A DNA stretch of 41,039 nt from Betaproteobacteria bacterium (GCA_016713125.1 JADJPT010000031.1:1-41039); one strand, 5' to 3'. Positions 8,751 to 24,494 are shown, counted from the first letter of the stretch. Translations and numbers: made by a program. The notes: generated by a model not told the origin, from the letters alone.

Positions 8751-9452
8751 CTAGCAGCCCGAAGGTTCAATCTGTTCCAGCCGGTAGCCGTAGTTGTAGA
8801 CCGGCACTACTCTGAAGCCGGTTTCCGGCCGCAAGTCGAGCTTCTTGCGTACTTGACTGACATGCGTGTCCACGGTGCGAGTTGCCAGATCTCCACTCTG
8901 TCCCCAGACAGCTTCCCGCAGATGGCCGCGTGACATCAGGCGCCCCATATTGCGGAAAAGCACGACAGCGAGGTCGTACTCCTTGGGTGTCAGTTCGATC
9001 AGCACGCCATCGCGCCGGATCTCGGCACGCTGCGTATCGATTTCAAAAGGCGGAAAGCTGAGCTGCTTCTGCTCCTGCTGCGGGTAGGCGCGCCTGAGCA
9101 ACGCATTCACGCGCGCCAGCAACTCCTGGCGCCGCGCCGGCTTGACCATGTAGTCGTCTGCGCCGGTCTCAAGCGCATAGACGATGTCTTCCTCCGAATC
9201 GCGCACGGTGACGAACAGCACCGGCACCGACTTCGATACGTTGCTGCGTATCCACTTCAGCACGTCGGCACCGGAAACATCGGGAACCTGCCAGTCAAGG
9301 ACGTGCAAGTCGAAGCTTTCGCGACCGGCGTAACGCATTGCATCCCGCCCGTTGGAGAATGTGTGCACATCGTGACCTGCGTCGGCCAGCCAGCGTTTCA
9401 GCAGAGCCAATTGATCGGGGTCGTCTTCTAGAATCGCGATGCGCAAACCCAT
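8751..9452 (-). CDS. OmpR/PhoB-family response regulator (orphan)
   Basis: This is a DNA-binding two-component response regulator of about 233 residues. The receiver domain opens LRIAILEDD (acidic pair), has the phospho-acceptor Asp in HVLDWQVPD, a Thr in VLFVTVRD and the conserved Lys in DYMVKPA. The C-terminal winged helix contains LIELTPKEYDLAVVLFRNMG and RTVDTHVSQVRKKLDL, typical of the OmpR class. The ATG at 9452 sits one base from GGAGG, too close; a TTG two codons later (9446) has seven-base spacing from the same GGAGG and gives MRIAILEDD, so the real start may be 9446. No histidine kinase lies nearby. Its target is unknown; closeness to the msh genes suggests, but does not show, pilus control. 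Confidence 0.85.
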   Translation of the reverse strand: MGLRIAILEDDPDQLALLKRWLADAGHDVHTFSNGRDAMRYAGRESFDLHVLDWQVPDVSGADVLKWIRSNVSKSVPVLFVTVRDSEEDIVYALETGADDYMVKPARRQELLARVNALLRRAYPQQEQKQLSFPPFEIDTQRAEIRRDGVLIELTPKEYDLAVVLFRNMGRLMSRGHLREAVWGQSGDLATRTVDTHVSQVRKKLDLRPETGFRVVPVYNYGYRLEQIEPSGC

Positions 9453-9853
9453 TCCTCCGGCAGTACGACGGCAAAACCCATGATTTCTTGCTCTTGCCGG
9501 TGGATGATAAGCCGAATCCGCGTCAGCGAGAAATCGCACGAGTTTCGACGTCAGGTCAATTGCGGCAGATTCTTGTCAAAGCGCACACCGCTGACCGGCG
9601 GGGTCATGCGCAACCTGCCGGTCCCGCAGGCGTGCGCAGGCCGTCAAGTGGCGGGCCCCGGCGTCGATGCAATGCAGGGCCAGCGGGGAGCGGCATACGG
9701 TTGCCTGGGGCGTACGACCCGGGATCCAGGAAAGTTCGTTGCCAAGGCGAGGGGTTTGCAGGCCGCAACAAAGACTTAAACTAAGTGTGTGCGCACACTT
9801 ACGTTTCTTCCTCAGCAAGATGAAGGTCGCAAGAGGCGGGTATTTGTCGCGCC
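9453..9853. other. Intergenic stretch without a recognisable gene
   Basis: About 400 bases separate the response regulator start from the tRNA promoter. No frame gives a convincing protein. The clearest structure is AAGTGTG-TGCG-CACACTT at 9783-9800, a 7-bp stem that also contains the perfect 12-base palindrome GTGTGCGCACAC (9786-9797). It could be an operator for the divergent regulator or for the tRNA operon. Confidence 0.4.
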
Positions 9854-9882
9854 TTGACTAAACAACGGAATTCCCACATAAT
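9854..9882 (+). promoter_or_regulatory. Strong sigma-70 promoter of the tRNA-tuf operon
   Basis: TTGACT at 9854-9859 and CATAAT at 9877-9882 are separated by exactly 17 bases. The predicted transcript start is near 9889, only about 7 bases before the first tRNA nucleotide, as expected for a stable-RNA promoter. Each hexamer matches consensus at five of six positions. Confidence 0.8.
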
Positions 9883-9895
9883 TTTCGGTTCCGCT

Positions 9896-9982
9896 GGAGG
9901 GGTGCCCGAGTGGTTAAAGGGGGCAGACTGTAAATCTGTTGGCCTTGCGCCTACGTTGGTTCGAATCCAACCCTCTCCACCA
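9896..9982 (+). tRNA. tRNA-Tyr (GTA)
   Basis: This is an 87-base class II tRNA. The 5' acceptor strand GGAGGGG (9896-9902) pairs with CCTCTCC (9972-9978) with one G-U pair; discriminator A and an encoded CCA follow. The anticodon GTA lies in GACTGTAAATC, and a long variable arm precedes the T arm GGTTCGAATCC. It is the first gene of a tyrU-glyT-thrT-tufB-type operon. Confidence 0.95.
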
Positions 9983-10065
9983 GATGCTTTCGGAGGTTCG
10001 GAGGCGAGGGAAAAGCGGAGCAATTGCGGCAAATGTGGCAGGTGAAGAAACGGCGATGCACTCGG

Positions 10066-10139
10066 GCGGGTGTAGCTCAATGGTAGAGCAGAAGCCTTCC
10101 AAGCTTACGACGAGGGTTCGATTCCCTTCACCCGCTCCA
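10066..10139 (+). tRNA. tRNA-Gly (TCC)
   Basis: Acceptor strand GCGGGTG (10066-10072) pairs with CACCCGC (10129-10135); discriminator T and encoded CCA follow. The anticodon is TCC within CCTTCCAAG, and the T arm is GGGTTCGATTCCC. It is second in the tRNA-tuf operon, 83 bases after tRNA-Tyr. Confidence 0.95.
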
Positions 10140-10147
10140 AAGAATTC

Positions 10148-10222
10148 GCCCATGTAGCTCAGTGGCAGAGCACTCCCTTGGTAAGGGAGAGGTCACGCGT
10201 TCAATCCGCGTCATGGGCACCA
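10148..10222 (+). tRNA. tRNA-Thr (GGT)
   Basis: Acceptor strand GCCCATG (10148-10154) pairs with CATGGGC (10212-10218); discriminator A and encoded CCA follow. The anticodon GGT sits in a perfect anticodon stem (CTCCC / GGGAG). It is third in the operon, eight bases after tRNA-Gly and about 80 bases before tuf. Confidence 0.95.
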
Positions 10223-10301
10223 AGGCGACAGGCGAAGTCAAGAAGACTCAAGGCAGCTTTTCGATTCGCACCAGGCACTGAAACTCCACTCGGGAAATAT
10301 C

Positions 10302-11492
10302 ATGGCAAAGGGCAAATTCGAGCGTACGAAGCCGCACGTGAACGTGGGGACGATCGGTCACGTGGATCATGGGAAGACGACCTTGACGGCGGCGATCACG
10401 ACGGTGCTGTCGAAGAAGTTTGGCGGTGAGGCGAAGGCGTACGACCAGATTGACGCGGCGCCGGAAGAGAAGGCGCGCGGGATCACGATCAACACGGCGC
10501 ACGTGGAGTACGAGACGAAGAACCGTCACTACGCGCACGTGGACTGCCCTGGGCACGCGGACTATGTGAAGAACATGATCACGGGTGCGGCGCAGATGGA
10601 CGGTGCGATTCTGGTGGTGTCGGCGGCCGACGGTCCGATGCCGCAGACGCGCGAGCACATCCTGCTGGCGCGCCAGGTGGGCGTACCGTACATCATCGTG
10701 TTCATGAACAAGGCCGACATGGTGGACGACAAGGAGTTGCTGGAACTGGTCGAGATGGAGGTGCGGGAGCTGCTGTCGAAGTACGAGTTTCCCGGGGACA
10801 AGACGCCGATCGTGATTGGATCGGCGCTGAAGGCGCTCGAGGGCGACAAGGGCGAGCTTGGGGAAGTGGCGATCATGAAGCTGGCCGATGCGCTGGACAG
10901 CTACATTCCGACGCCGGAGCGGGCGATTGACGGTGCGTTCCTGATGCCGGTGGAAGACGTGTTCTCGATCTCGGGTCGCGGCACGGTGGTGACGGGGCGA
11001 GTGGAGCGCGGCATTGTCAAGGTAGGCGAAGAACTTGAGATCGTCGGTCTGAAGGCGACGGCGAAGACCGTGTGCACGGGCGTGGAGATGTTCAGGAAGC
11101 TGCTGGACCAGGGTCAGGCGGGCGACAACGTGGGGGTGCTGCTGCGCGGCACCAAGCGCGAGGAAGTCGAGCGTGGGCAGGTGCTGGCCAAGCCGGGCTC
11201 GATCAATCCGCACACGAAGTTCGAGTGCGAGGTGTACGTGCTGTCGAAGGAGGAGGGTGGTCGTCACACGCCGTTCTTCAACAATTACCGTCCGCAGTTC
11301 TATTTCAGGACGACGGATGTGACGGGGGCGGTGGTGTTGCCGGAGGGCACGGAGATGGTGATGCCCGGGGACAACATCAAGATGGTGGTGACGCTGATCG
11401 CACCGATCGCGATGGAGCAGGGACTGCGCTTCGCGATCCGCGAGGGCGGCAAGACCGTCGGCGCCGGTGTCGTCGCCAAGGTCATCGAGTAA
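10302..11492 (+). CDS. tuf: Translation elongation factor Tu
   Basis: EF-Tu is the GTPase that delivers aminoacyl-tRNA to the ribosome. The product has 396 residues, close to the 394-codon E. coli gene. The G1 loop GHVDHGKTT, G3 DCPGHADYV, G4 NKAD and G5 SALKA are intact, as are domain 2 (SISGRGTVVTGRVERG) and domain 3 up to the terminal VGAGVVAKVIE. The tRNA-Tyr/Gly/Thr leader matches the tufB arrangement of E. coli. Codon use is odd for this window. Through about codon 130 I count 11 ACG and one ACC for Thr, with mostly GCG for Ala and GTG for Val, whereas the ribosomal-protein genes beside it favour ACC, GCC and GTC. The last ten or so codons shift to C-ending forms. Confidence 0.97.
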   Translation: MAKGKFERTKPHVNVGTIGHVDHGKTTLTAAITTVLSKKFGGEAKAYDQIDAAPEEKARGITINTAHVEYETKNRHYAHVDCPGHADYVKNMITGAAQMDGAILVVSAADGPMPQTREHILLARQVGVPYIIVFMNKADMVDDKELLELVEMEVRELLSKYEFPGDKTPIVIGSALKALEGDKGELGEVAIMKLADALDSYIPTPERAIDGAFLMPVEDVFSISGRGTVVTGRVERGIVKVGEELEIVGLKATAKTVCTGVEMFRKLLDQGQAGDNVGVLLRGTKREEVERGQVLAKPGSINPHTKFECEVYVLSKEEGGRHTPFFNNYRPQFYFRTTDVTGAVVLPEGTEMVMPGDNIKMVVTLIAPIAMEQGLRFAIREGGKTVGAGVVAKVIE

Positions 11493-11500
11493 AGCAGCAA

Positions 11501-11527
11501 ATGCGGGGCCGGAAGGCGGCCCCGCAT
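11501..11527 (+). terminator. Perfect hairpin after tuf (processing site or leaky terminator)
   Basis: ATGCGGGGCC (11501-11510) and GGCCCCGCAT (11518-11527) form a perfect 10-bp stem with a 7-base loop. There is no U tract, and tRNA-Trp begins 11 bases later, so it is more likely an RNA processing or stability element, or a weak terminator, than a full stop. Confidence 0.55.
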
Positions 11528-11538
11528 GGCATCACAGC

Positions 11539-11614
11539 AGGCCAATAGCTCAACTGGCAGAGCGTCGGTCTCCAAAACCGAAGGTTGGGGGTTCGATTCC
11601 CTCTTGGCCTGCCA
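11539..11614 (+). tRNA. tRNA-Trp (CCA)
   Basis: This is a 76-base tRNA. Acceptor AGGCCAA (11539-11545) pairs with TTGGCCT (11604-11610); discriminator G and encoded CCA follow. The anticodon CCA is at 11572-11574. Placement between tuf and secE is conserved in many betaproteobacteria. Confidence 0.95.
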
Positions 11615-11642
11615 ACAGATTACGGATCCGGCGACATTAACG

Positions 11643-12002
11643 ATGACGATGGCAGATACGATCAAGCTGGTGGTGGCGGGATTGCTGGGGGTGGCCGGCA
11701 TCGTCGGGTATTACCTCCTCGGGGAGGCGGCATTCATTGTCAAGCTCCTCGCCGTCGTGGCCGGCATCATCGCGGGCTGCGCCGTTGCATGGACCACCGC
11801 GCCCGGCCGGCAGTTCGTCGCATTTGCGCTGGATTCCGTGACCGAGACCAAGAAAGTCGTCTGGCCGACGCGCAAGGACACCATGCAGACGACCGCAGCG
11901 GTGTTCGCCTTCGTGGTGGTGATGGCGGTGTTTCTCTGGGTGAGCGACAAGACTCTCGAGTGGGTCCTGTACGACTTGGTCCTGGGGTGGAAAAAGACAT
12001 GA
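11643..12002 (+). CDS. secE: Protein translocase subunit SecE
   Basis: This is the essential small subunit of the SecYEG protein-conducting channel. It has about 119 residues with three predicted transmembrane helices (about residues 8-26, 31-50 and 84-115), the E. coli-type layout rather than the single-helix form. The conserved cytoplasmic segment ETKKVVWPTRKDTMQTT lies before the last helix and is diagnostic. Two in-frame ATGs (11643, 11649) are possible; neither has a strong ribosome binding site. The stop overlaps the nusG start (ATGA), so the two are probably translationally coupled. Confidence 0.93.
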   Translation: MTMADTIKLVVAGLLGVAGIVGYYLLGEAAFIVKLLAVVAGIIAGCAVAWTTAPGRQFVAFALDSVTETKKVVWPTRKDTMQTTAAVFAFVVVMAVFLWVSDKTLEWVLYDLVLGWKKT

Positions 12003-12556
12003 GCGCAAACGTGAATACCTCTACGGGCAAACGCTGGTACGTGGTGCATGCCTATTCCGGCTTCGAGAAATCGGTGCAGCGTGCGCTCGAGGACCGCATA
12101 TCCCGCGCCGGAATGCAGGACATGTTCGGCAAGATCCTCGTTCCGGTGGAGGAGGTCGTCGAAATGAAGGGCGGCCAGAAGCACATGTCCGAGCGCAAGT
12201 TCTTCCCGGGCTACGTGCTCGTCGAGATGGAGATGAACGACGACACCTGGCACCTCGTCAAGAACACCAACAAGGTAACCGGGTTCGTCGGCGGCACCGC
12301 GACGCGTCCCTCGCCGATTCCGCAGCGCGAAGTGGACGCGATCATGCAACAGGTGCGCGATGGCGTGGAAAAGCCCAAGCCCAAGGTGCTGTTCGAGGTC
12401 GGCGAGCTGGTCAGGGTCAAGGAAGGCCCGTTCACCGATTTCCAGGGCTCGGTCGAGGATGTGAACTACGAAAAGAGTCGTTTGCGCGTTGCGGTCACGA
12501 TTTTCGGTCGCTCGACTCCGGTCGAGCTCGAGTTCGGTCAGGTGGAGAAAGCCTGA
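11999..12556 (+). CDS. nusG: Transcription termination/antitermination protein NusG
   Basis: NusG binds RNA polymerase and links it to Rho or to the ribosome. The product has 185 residues. The NGN domain opens KRWYVVHAYSGFEKSVQRAL and contains KFFPGYVLVEM and TGFVGG. The C-terminal KOW domain has VGELVRVKEGPFTDFQGSVE and ends with TPVELEFGQVEK. The start ATG overlaps the secE stop. It is followed by an 88-base gap before rplK that holds a good ribosome binding site (AGGAGA) but no clear terminator. Confidence 0.97.
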   Translation: MSANVNTSTGKRWYVVHAYSGFEKSVQRALEDRISRAGMQDMFGKILVPVEEVVEMKGGQKHMSERKFFPGYVLVEMEMNDDTWHLVKNTNKVTGFVGGTATRPSPIPQREVDAIMQQVRDGVEKPKPKVLFEVGELVRVKEGPFTDFQGSVEDVNYEKSRLRVAVTIFGRSTPVELEFGQVEKA

Positions 12557-12644
12557 ACGGAAGTCAGCAGTCGTTGCAACTTAACGGGGAGAGCGCTGCA
12601 CCTTAGGGCTGCGGAGCTCGCCAGAACCCACTAGGAGAGCCACT

Positions 12645-13076
12645 ATGGCAAAGAAGGTCATCGGCTTCATCAAGCTGCAAGTGCCCGCGGGCAAGGCGAA
12701 TCCCTCGCCTCCCATCGGCCCGGCGCTCGGCCAGCGCGGTCTGAACATCATGGAATTCTGCAAGGCGTTCAACGCCCAGACGCAGAAGGTCGAGCCGGGC
12801 CTGCCCCTGCCCGTGGTGATTACCGCCTATTCGGACAAGAGCTTCACCTTCATCATCAAGACCCCGCCGGTCTCGGTCCTGATCAAGAAGGCCGCAGGTC
12901 TGGACAAGGGCAGCGCCAAGCCGCACACCGACAAGGTCGGCAAGATCTCGAGGAAGCAGGTCGAGGAGATCGCCAAGACCAAGATGCCCGATCTCACGGC
13001 AGGTGATATCGAGGCTGCCATGCGCACCGTCGCCGGCTCCGCCCGGTCGATGGGCATCATCGTGGAGGGAATGTAA
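12645..13076 (+). CDS. rplK: 50S ribosomal protein L11
   Basis: L11 belongs to the GTPase-associated centre of the large subunit and is needed for the RelA response. The product has 143 residues (142 in E. coli). The N-terminal domain has the proline-rich PAGKANPSPPIGPALGQRG, and the C-terminal RNA-binding domain ends MRTVAGSARSMGIIVEG. AGGAGA lies seven bases before the ATG. Two bases separate its stop from rplA, so the pair is co-translated, in keeping with L1 autoregulation of this pair in E. coli. Confidence 0.97.
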   Translation: MAKKVIGFIKLQVPAGKANPSPPIGPALGQRGLNIMEFCKAFNAQTQKVEPGLPLPVVITAYSDKSFTFIIKTPPVSVLIKKAAGLDKGSAKPHTDKVGKISRKQVEEIAKTKMPDLTAGDIEAAMRTVAGSARSMGIIVEGM

Positions 13077-13078
13077 CC

Positions 13079-13786
13079 ATGGCGCACATTTCCAAGCGCA
13101 AGCAGGCGTTCGCCGGCAAGGTTGATCGGACGAAATCCTATCCGGTCATCGACGCGATGCAACTGATCAAGGACACCGCGACCGCCAAGTTCGACGAGTC
13201 GGTGGACGTGGCGGTGAACCTGGGCATCGATGCCAAGAAATCCGATCAGTCCGTGCGCGGATCGGTCGTGCTGCCCGCGGGCACCGGCAAGAAGGTTCGC
13301 GTAGCCGTGTTCGCCCAGGGCGACAAGGCGGCGCAGGCCAAAGAGGCTGGTGCCGACGTGGTCGGCTTCGAGGATCTCGCCGAGCAGGTCAAGGCCGGGA
13401 AGATGGACTTCGACGTCGTTATCGCCTCCCCCGACGCGATGCGCGTGGTCGGTCAATTGGGCCAGATCCTCGGTCCGCGCGGCTTGATGCCGAACCCCAA
13501 GGTCGGCACGGTCACGCCGGACGTGGCGGGTGCGGTCCGGAACGCTCGAGCCGGTCAGGTGCAGTTTCGCGCCGACAAGTCCGGCATCGTGCAATGCACG
13601 ATCGGACGTGCCTCGTTCTCGCCCGAGCAACTGCGTGACAACCTGGCTGCACTGGTCGAGGCGCTAAACCGCGCCAAGCCTTCGAGCACCAAGGGCGTAT
13701 ACCTCAGGAAGCTGTCGGTTTCAAGCACCATGGGCGTGGGCGTCAAAGTCGATGTCGCAACCCTGGCGGCACAACAGCAAGCGTGA
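13079..13786 (+). CDS. rplA: 50S ribosomal protein L1
   Basis: L1 forms the mobile stalk at the ribosomal E site and in E. coli represses its own L11-L1 mRNA. The product has 235 residues (234 in E. coli). Diagnostic segments are VNLGIDAKKSDQSVRGSVVL, LGPRGLMPNPKVGTVTPDV and the C-terminal STMGVGVKVDVATL. The ribosome binding sequence GGAGGGA lies inside the end of rplK, consistent with coupled translation. It is followed by a 302-base untranslated region carrying the L10 leader. Confidence 0.97.
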   Translation: MAHISKRKQAFAGKVDRTKSYPVIDAMQLIKDTATAKFDESVDVAVNLGIDAKKSDQSVRGSVVLPAGTGKKVRVAVFAQGDKAAQAKEAGADVVGFEDLAEQVKAGKMDFDVVIASPDAMRVVGQLGQILGPRGLMPNPKVGTVTPDVAGAVRNARAGQVQFRADKSGIVQCTIGRASFSPEQLRDNLAALVEALNRAKPSSTKGVYLRKLSVSSTMGVGVKVDVATLAAQQQA

Positions 13787-13793
13787 CATAGCG

Positions 13794-13826
13794 CGGCGCA
13801 GCCCGGGTCAACCGATGGCTGCGCCG
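13794..13826 (+). other. Hairpin downstream of rplA
   Basis: CGGCGCAGCC (13794-13803) and GGCTGCGCCG (13817-13826) form a 10-bp perfect stem with a 13-base loop, a few bases after the rplA stop. It lacks a U tract. It may mark mRNA processing or partial termination between the rplKA and rplJL units. A further palindrome GGGCAGCTGCCC follows at 13849-13860. Confidence 0.45.
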
Positions 13827-13875
13827 GATTCAAGAAGCACAAGGCTTTGGGCAGCTGCCCCTCGCGAGAGTGGCA

Positions 13876-14088
13876 GCCGTCTAAGACCGTAGGGGCCGAA
13901 GGGGCTGCAAGCCCGGAGGCTTAATCGCATTTCACCCTACGCAGACGGCGTACCCCAAGACAGGATGCAACAAGTCCTGAAGAAAGGTCGCCGGACAGGG
14001 CGCGTGAGACACATTGCGCGCCCTGCTGGGTGGACCGGTGCAGCGATGCCGGTCCAATTTCGCAACAGTAGACCAGGAGGTTAGACCT
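13876..14088 (+). promoter_or_regulatory. Ribosomal protein L10 leader (autoregulatory mRNA element)
   Basis: This untranslated stretch carries the L10(L12) binding structure seen upstream of rplJ in many bacteria. GCCGTCT (13876-13882) pairs with AGACGGC (13943-13949). Inside, after an internal loop containing TAAGACC, GTAGGG (13889-13894) pairs with CCCTAC (13935-13940), with a further GC hairpin at the tip. The two helices with the asymmetric loop fit the kink-turn that binds L10. The core is about 13876-13950; the rest to 14088 is the remaining 5' leader ending in the rplJ ribosome binding site AGGAGG (14075-14080). Expected effect: excess L10-L12 complex represses rplJ and rplL translation. 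Confidence 0.8.
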
Positions 14089-14619
14089 TTGGGCTTGAGT
14101 CTGGAACAGAAGCAAGCGGTCGTCTCGGAAGTCACCGCGCAGCTTGCGAATGCGCAGGCGGTGATTGTCGCGGAGTATCGCGGCCTAGACGTCGCGAGCG
14201 TGACGGACCTGCGTTCCAAGGCGCGCAGCTCGGGAATCTACTTGCGGGTGCTGAAGAACACTCTCGCGCGTCGCGCCGTAACCGGCACGCCGTTCGAGAA
14301 GCTCGCCGACCAGCTGGTCGGCCCGCTGATGTACGGCATCTCGCAGGATCCCGTGGCCGGCGCCAAGACGCTGTCCGAGTTCGCCAAGGGCAATGACAAG
14401 TTCGTCATCAAGGGCGGTGCGATGCCCAATTCCCTGATGTCCGCTCAGGACGTCAAGGCGTTGGCCACCATGCCGAGCCGCGATGAGCTCATTGCCATAC
14501 TGCTCGGCACCATGCAGGCGCCGGTGGCGAAGCTCGCCCGCACCATGAACGAGGTGCCGGGAAAGTTCGTGCGTACGCTCGCTGCAGTCCGCGACCAGAA
14601 GGAAAAACAGGCAGCGTAA
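14089..14619 (+). CDS. rplJ: 50S ribosomal protein L10 (TTG start)
   Basis: L10 anchors the L7/L12 stalk to the ribosome. The best start is TTG at 14089, preceded by a perfect AGGAGG with 8-base spacing. It gives MGLSLEQKQAVVSEVTAQLA, the normal L10 N-terminus, and a 176-residue product (165 in E. coli). No ATG is available nearby, and the frame upstream is only the open leader. Other family landmarks are AQAVIVAEYRGLDVASVTDL and KNTLARRAV, with an Ala-rich tail. A TTG start on such a highly expressed gene is unusual and may help keep it responsive to the leader. rplL follows 54 bases later. Confidence 0.95.
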   Translation: MGLSLEQKQAVVSEVTAQLANAQAVIVAEYRGLDVASVTDLRSKARSSGIYLRVLKNTLARRAVTGTPFEKLADQLVGPLMYGISQDPVAGAKTLSEFAKGNDKFVIKGGAMPNSLMSAQDVKALATMPSRDELIAILLGTMQAPVAKLARTMNEVPGKFVRTLAAVRDQKEKQAA

Positions 14620-14673
14620 GCGCCGTTTTTCCGACCTAACGATTCTTCAGGAAACATTTTTTCGGAGTTGAAC

Positions 14674-15051
14674 ATGGAACGTGCACAGATCCTCGAAGCA
14701 GTAGCAAACATGACCGTCCTCGAGCTCTCGCAGCTCATCAAGGACATGGAAGAGAAGTTCGGCGTTTCCGCGGCTGCCGCTGCGGTTGCCGTGGCCGCCC
14801 CGGCCGCTGGTGGCGGAGCCGCCGCAGCCGCCGCAGAGCAGACCGAGTTCTCGGTGATCCTGACCGCCGCTGGCGACAACAAGGTCAACGTCATCAAGGC
14901 GGTACGCGAAATCACCGGCCTGGGCCTGAAGGAAGCCAAGGACCTGGTCGATGGCGCGCCGAAGCCCGTCAAGGAAGGCGTGTCGAAGGCCGACGCCGAC
15001 GCGGTCGTCAAGAAGCTGACGGACGCCGGTGCCAAGGTCGACGTCAAGTAA
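14674..15051 (+). CDS. rplL: 50S ribosomal protein L7/L12
   Basis: This is the flexible stalk protein that recruits translational GTPases. It has 125 residues from the ATG at 14674 (121 in E. coli), with GGAG six bases upstream. The N-terminal dimerisation domain (VLELSQLIKDMEEKFGV), the Ala/Gly hinge (about 36-55) and the C-terminal factor-binding domain (KVNVIKAVREITGLGLKEAK to KLTDAGAKVDVK) are complete. A TTG two codons upstream is in frame but lies inside the ribosome-binding region. Confidence 0.97.
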   Translation: MERAQILEAVANMTVLELSQLIKDMEEKFGVSAAAAAVAVAAPAAGGGAAAAAAEQTEFSVILTAAGDNKVNVIKAVREITGLGLKEAKDLVDGAPKPVKEGVSKADADAVVKKLTDAGAKVDVK

Positions 15052-15066
15052 GCAATGCAGCAGGCC

Positions 15067-15095
15067 GGCGGTGCGGGACATGTTCCCGTTCCGCC
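15067..15095 (+). other. Hairpin in the rplL-rpoB spacer (attenuator or processing site)
   Basis: GGCGG (15067-15071) pairs with CCGCC (15091-15095), and inside it CGGGA (15074-15078) pairs with TCCCG (15084-15088), separated by a 2x2 internal loop. There is no U tract. In E. coli the rplL-rpoB spacer holds an attenuator and an RNase III site; this hairpin occupies the same place, so a similar role is plausible but unproven. The rest of the 182-base spacer shows no gene. Confidence 0.5.
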
Positions 15096-15233
15096 GCCAT
15101 TGCCGGTACAGAGTGCAAAGCCAAAACGCGATTCACCGCTGCGCCTCCCGCGCGAGGCCGCGTTTTCGCTTTGTCCTCTGCAGCAGAGAAGTCTTCTCGC
15201 AGTTCCGTCGCATTTCCGTGATTGGGAGCATCC

Positions 15234-19434
<4,201 letters not shown>

Positions 19435-19453
19435 GAGTCACTGAGGAGCACGC

Positions 19454-23647
<4,194 letters not shown>

Positions 23648-23672
23648 GGACGGTTGCCGGAGGCGTAACCGG

Positions 23673-23704
23673 AAAGGGCGGCTTCGGCCGCCCTTTTCTT
23701 TTCT
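23673..23704 (+). terminator. Rho-independent terminator after rpoC
   Basis: AAAGGGCGGC-TTCG-GCCGCCCTTT is a perfect stem closed by a C(UUCG)G tetraloop, followed by TTTTCTTTTCT. It is a textbook intrinsic terminator and ends the supercluster transcript. Its T-rich tail runs straight into the TATAAT at 23704-23709. Confidence 0.92.
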
Positions 23705-23709
23705 ATAAT
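23704..23709 (+). promoter_or_regulatory. Candidate -10 element for the aldolase-like gene
   Basis: A perfect TATAAT overlaps the end of the rpoC terminator tail and lies about 24 bases before the ATG at 23733. No good -35 is visible at the right distance, because that position falls inside the terminator stem. Confidence 0.4.
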
Positions 23710-23732
23710 CGGCGCATACCGGGGAGATGGAC

Positions 23733-24491
23733 ATGGGAAGCGTGCGGGAACTGACGGGCATCACGGACACGGAACGCGCGGCGCGCGTCGATCTGGCGGC
23801 GGCGTTCCGCCTTGCGGTGCGGATGGACATGCATGAAGGGGTCTGCAATCACTTCAGCCTGATGCTGCCTGGCTCGCGCGACCGTTTCCTGCTGAATCGA
23901 TACGGGCTGCACTGGAGTGAAGTCAGCGCTTCCAACCTGCTCGAGCTGGATGCCGACGGCCGCATCCTGTCCGGCGAGGGCGAGTTCGAGAAAACCGCGT
24001 TTTACATCCATTCGCGCATCCACCTGGCCAACCCCAACGCGGCCTGCGTGCTGCACACCCACATGCCCTACGCCACGGCCCTGACGCTGACCCTGCCGGG
24101 CCGCCTGCAGATGGTCGAGCAGAATGCGCTGCGTTTCGTCGGCGACATCGCCTACGATGACGAGTACAACGGTCTGGTGGTCGACAACGCCGAAGGCGAC
24201 CGCCTGGCGCGCGCACTGGGCGACAAGCGCGTGATGTTCCTCGCCAACCACGGCGTGATTGCGGTCGGGCCGAGCGTTGCCGAGGCCTTCGACCTGCTCT
24301 ACTACCTCGAGCGCGCCTGTCGGCTGCAGGTGCTGGCCCTGTCCACCGGGCTCAAGCTGCGGCCGATACCCGAGAAAGTGCAGCACGACACCTATGCGAT
24401 GCTGCTGGCGCAGAACGCGCAGTACGCAAACGCGCATTTCGATTCTCTGAAGCGATTGCTGGACAGGGAAGCGCCCGGCTACGCAGGCTAG
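23733..24491 (+). CDS. Class II aldolase/adducin-family protein
   Basis: This is a 252-residue zinc-dependent class II aldolase/adducin-fold protein. Numbered from the ATG at 23733, the metal ligands are H108 and H110 (VLHTHMPYA) and H173 (LANHGVIAVG). E86 in GEFEKTA matches the catalytic Glu position of fuculose-phosphate aldolase. The substrate cannot be named; members include sugar-phosphate aldolases, decarboxylases and adducin-like proteins, and the hydrophobic RYGLHWSEVSASNLLELD segment fits the broader adducin-like branch. An ATG at 23727 directly abuts GGGGAG, whereas 23733 has six-base spacing, so I use the latter. Three bases separate its stop from the next gene, suggesting co-transcription with the acetyltransferase. 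Confidence 0.85.
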   Translation: MGSVRELTGITDTERAARVDLAAAFRLAVRMDMHEGVCNHFSLMLPGSRDRFLLNRYGLHWSEVSASNLLELDADGRILSGEGEFEKTAFYIHSRIHLANPNAACVLHTHMPYATALTLTLPGRLQMVEQNALRFVGDIAYDDEYNGLVVDNAEGDRLARALGDKRVMFLANHGVIAVGPSVAEAFDLLYYLERACRLQVLALSTGLKLRPIPEKVQHDTYAMLLAQNAQYANAHFDSLKRLLDREAPGYAG

Positions 24492-24494
24492 AGC

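Noticed and set aside
9540..9860. Small genes in the spacer between the response regulator and tRNA-Tyr
   Set aside because: Short open frames exist on both strands, but none has a ribosome binding site with a plausible protein; composition looks random.
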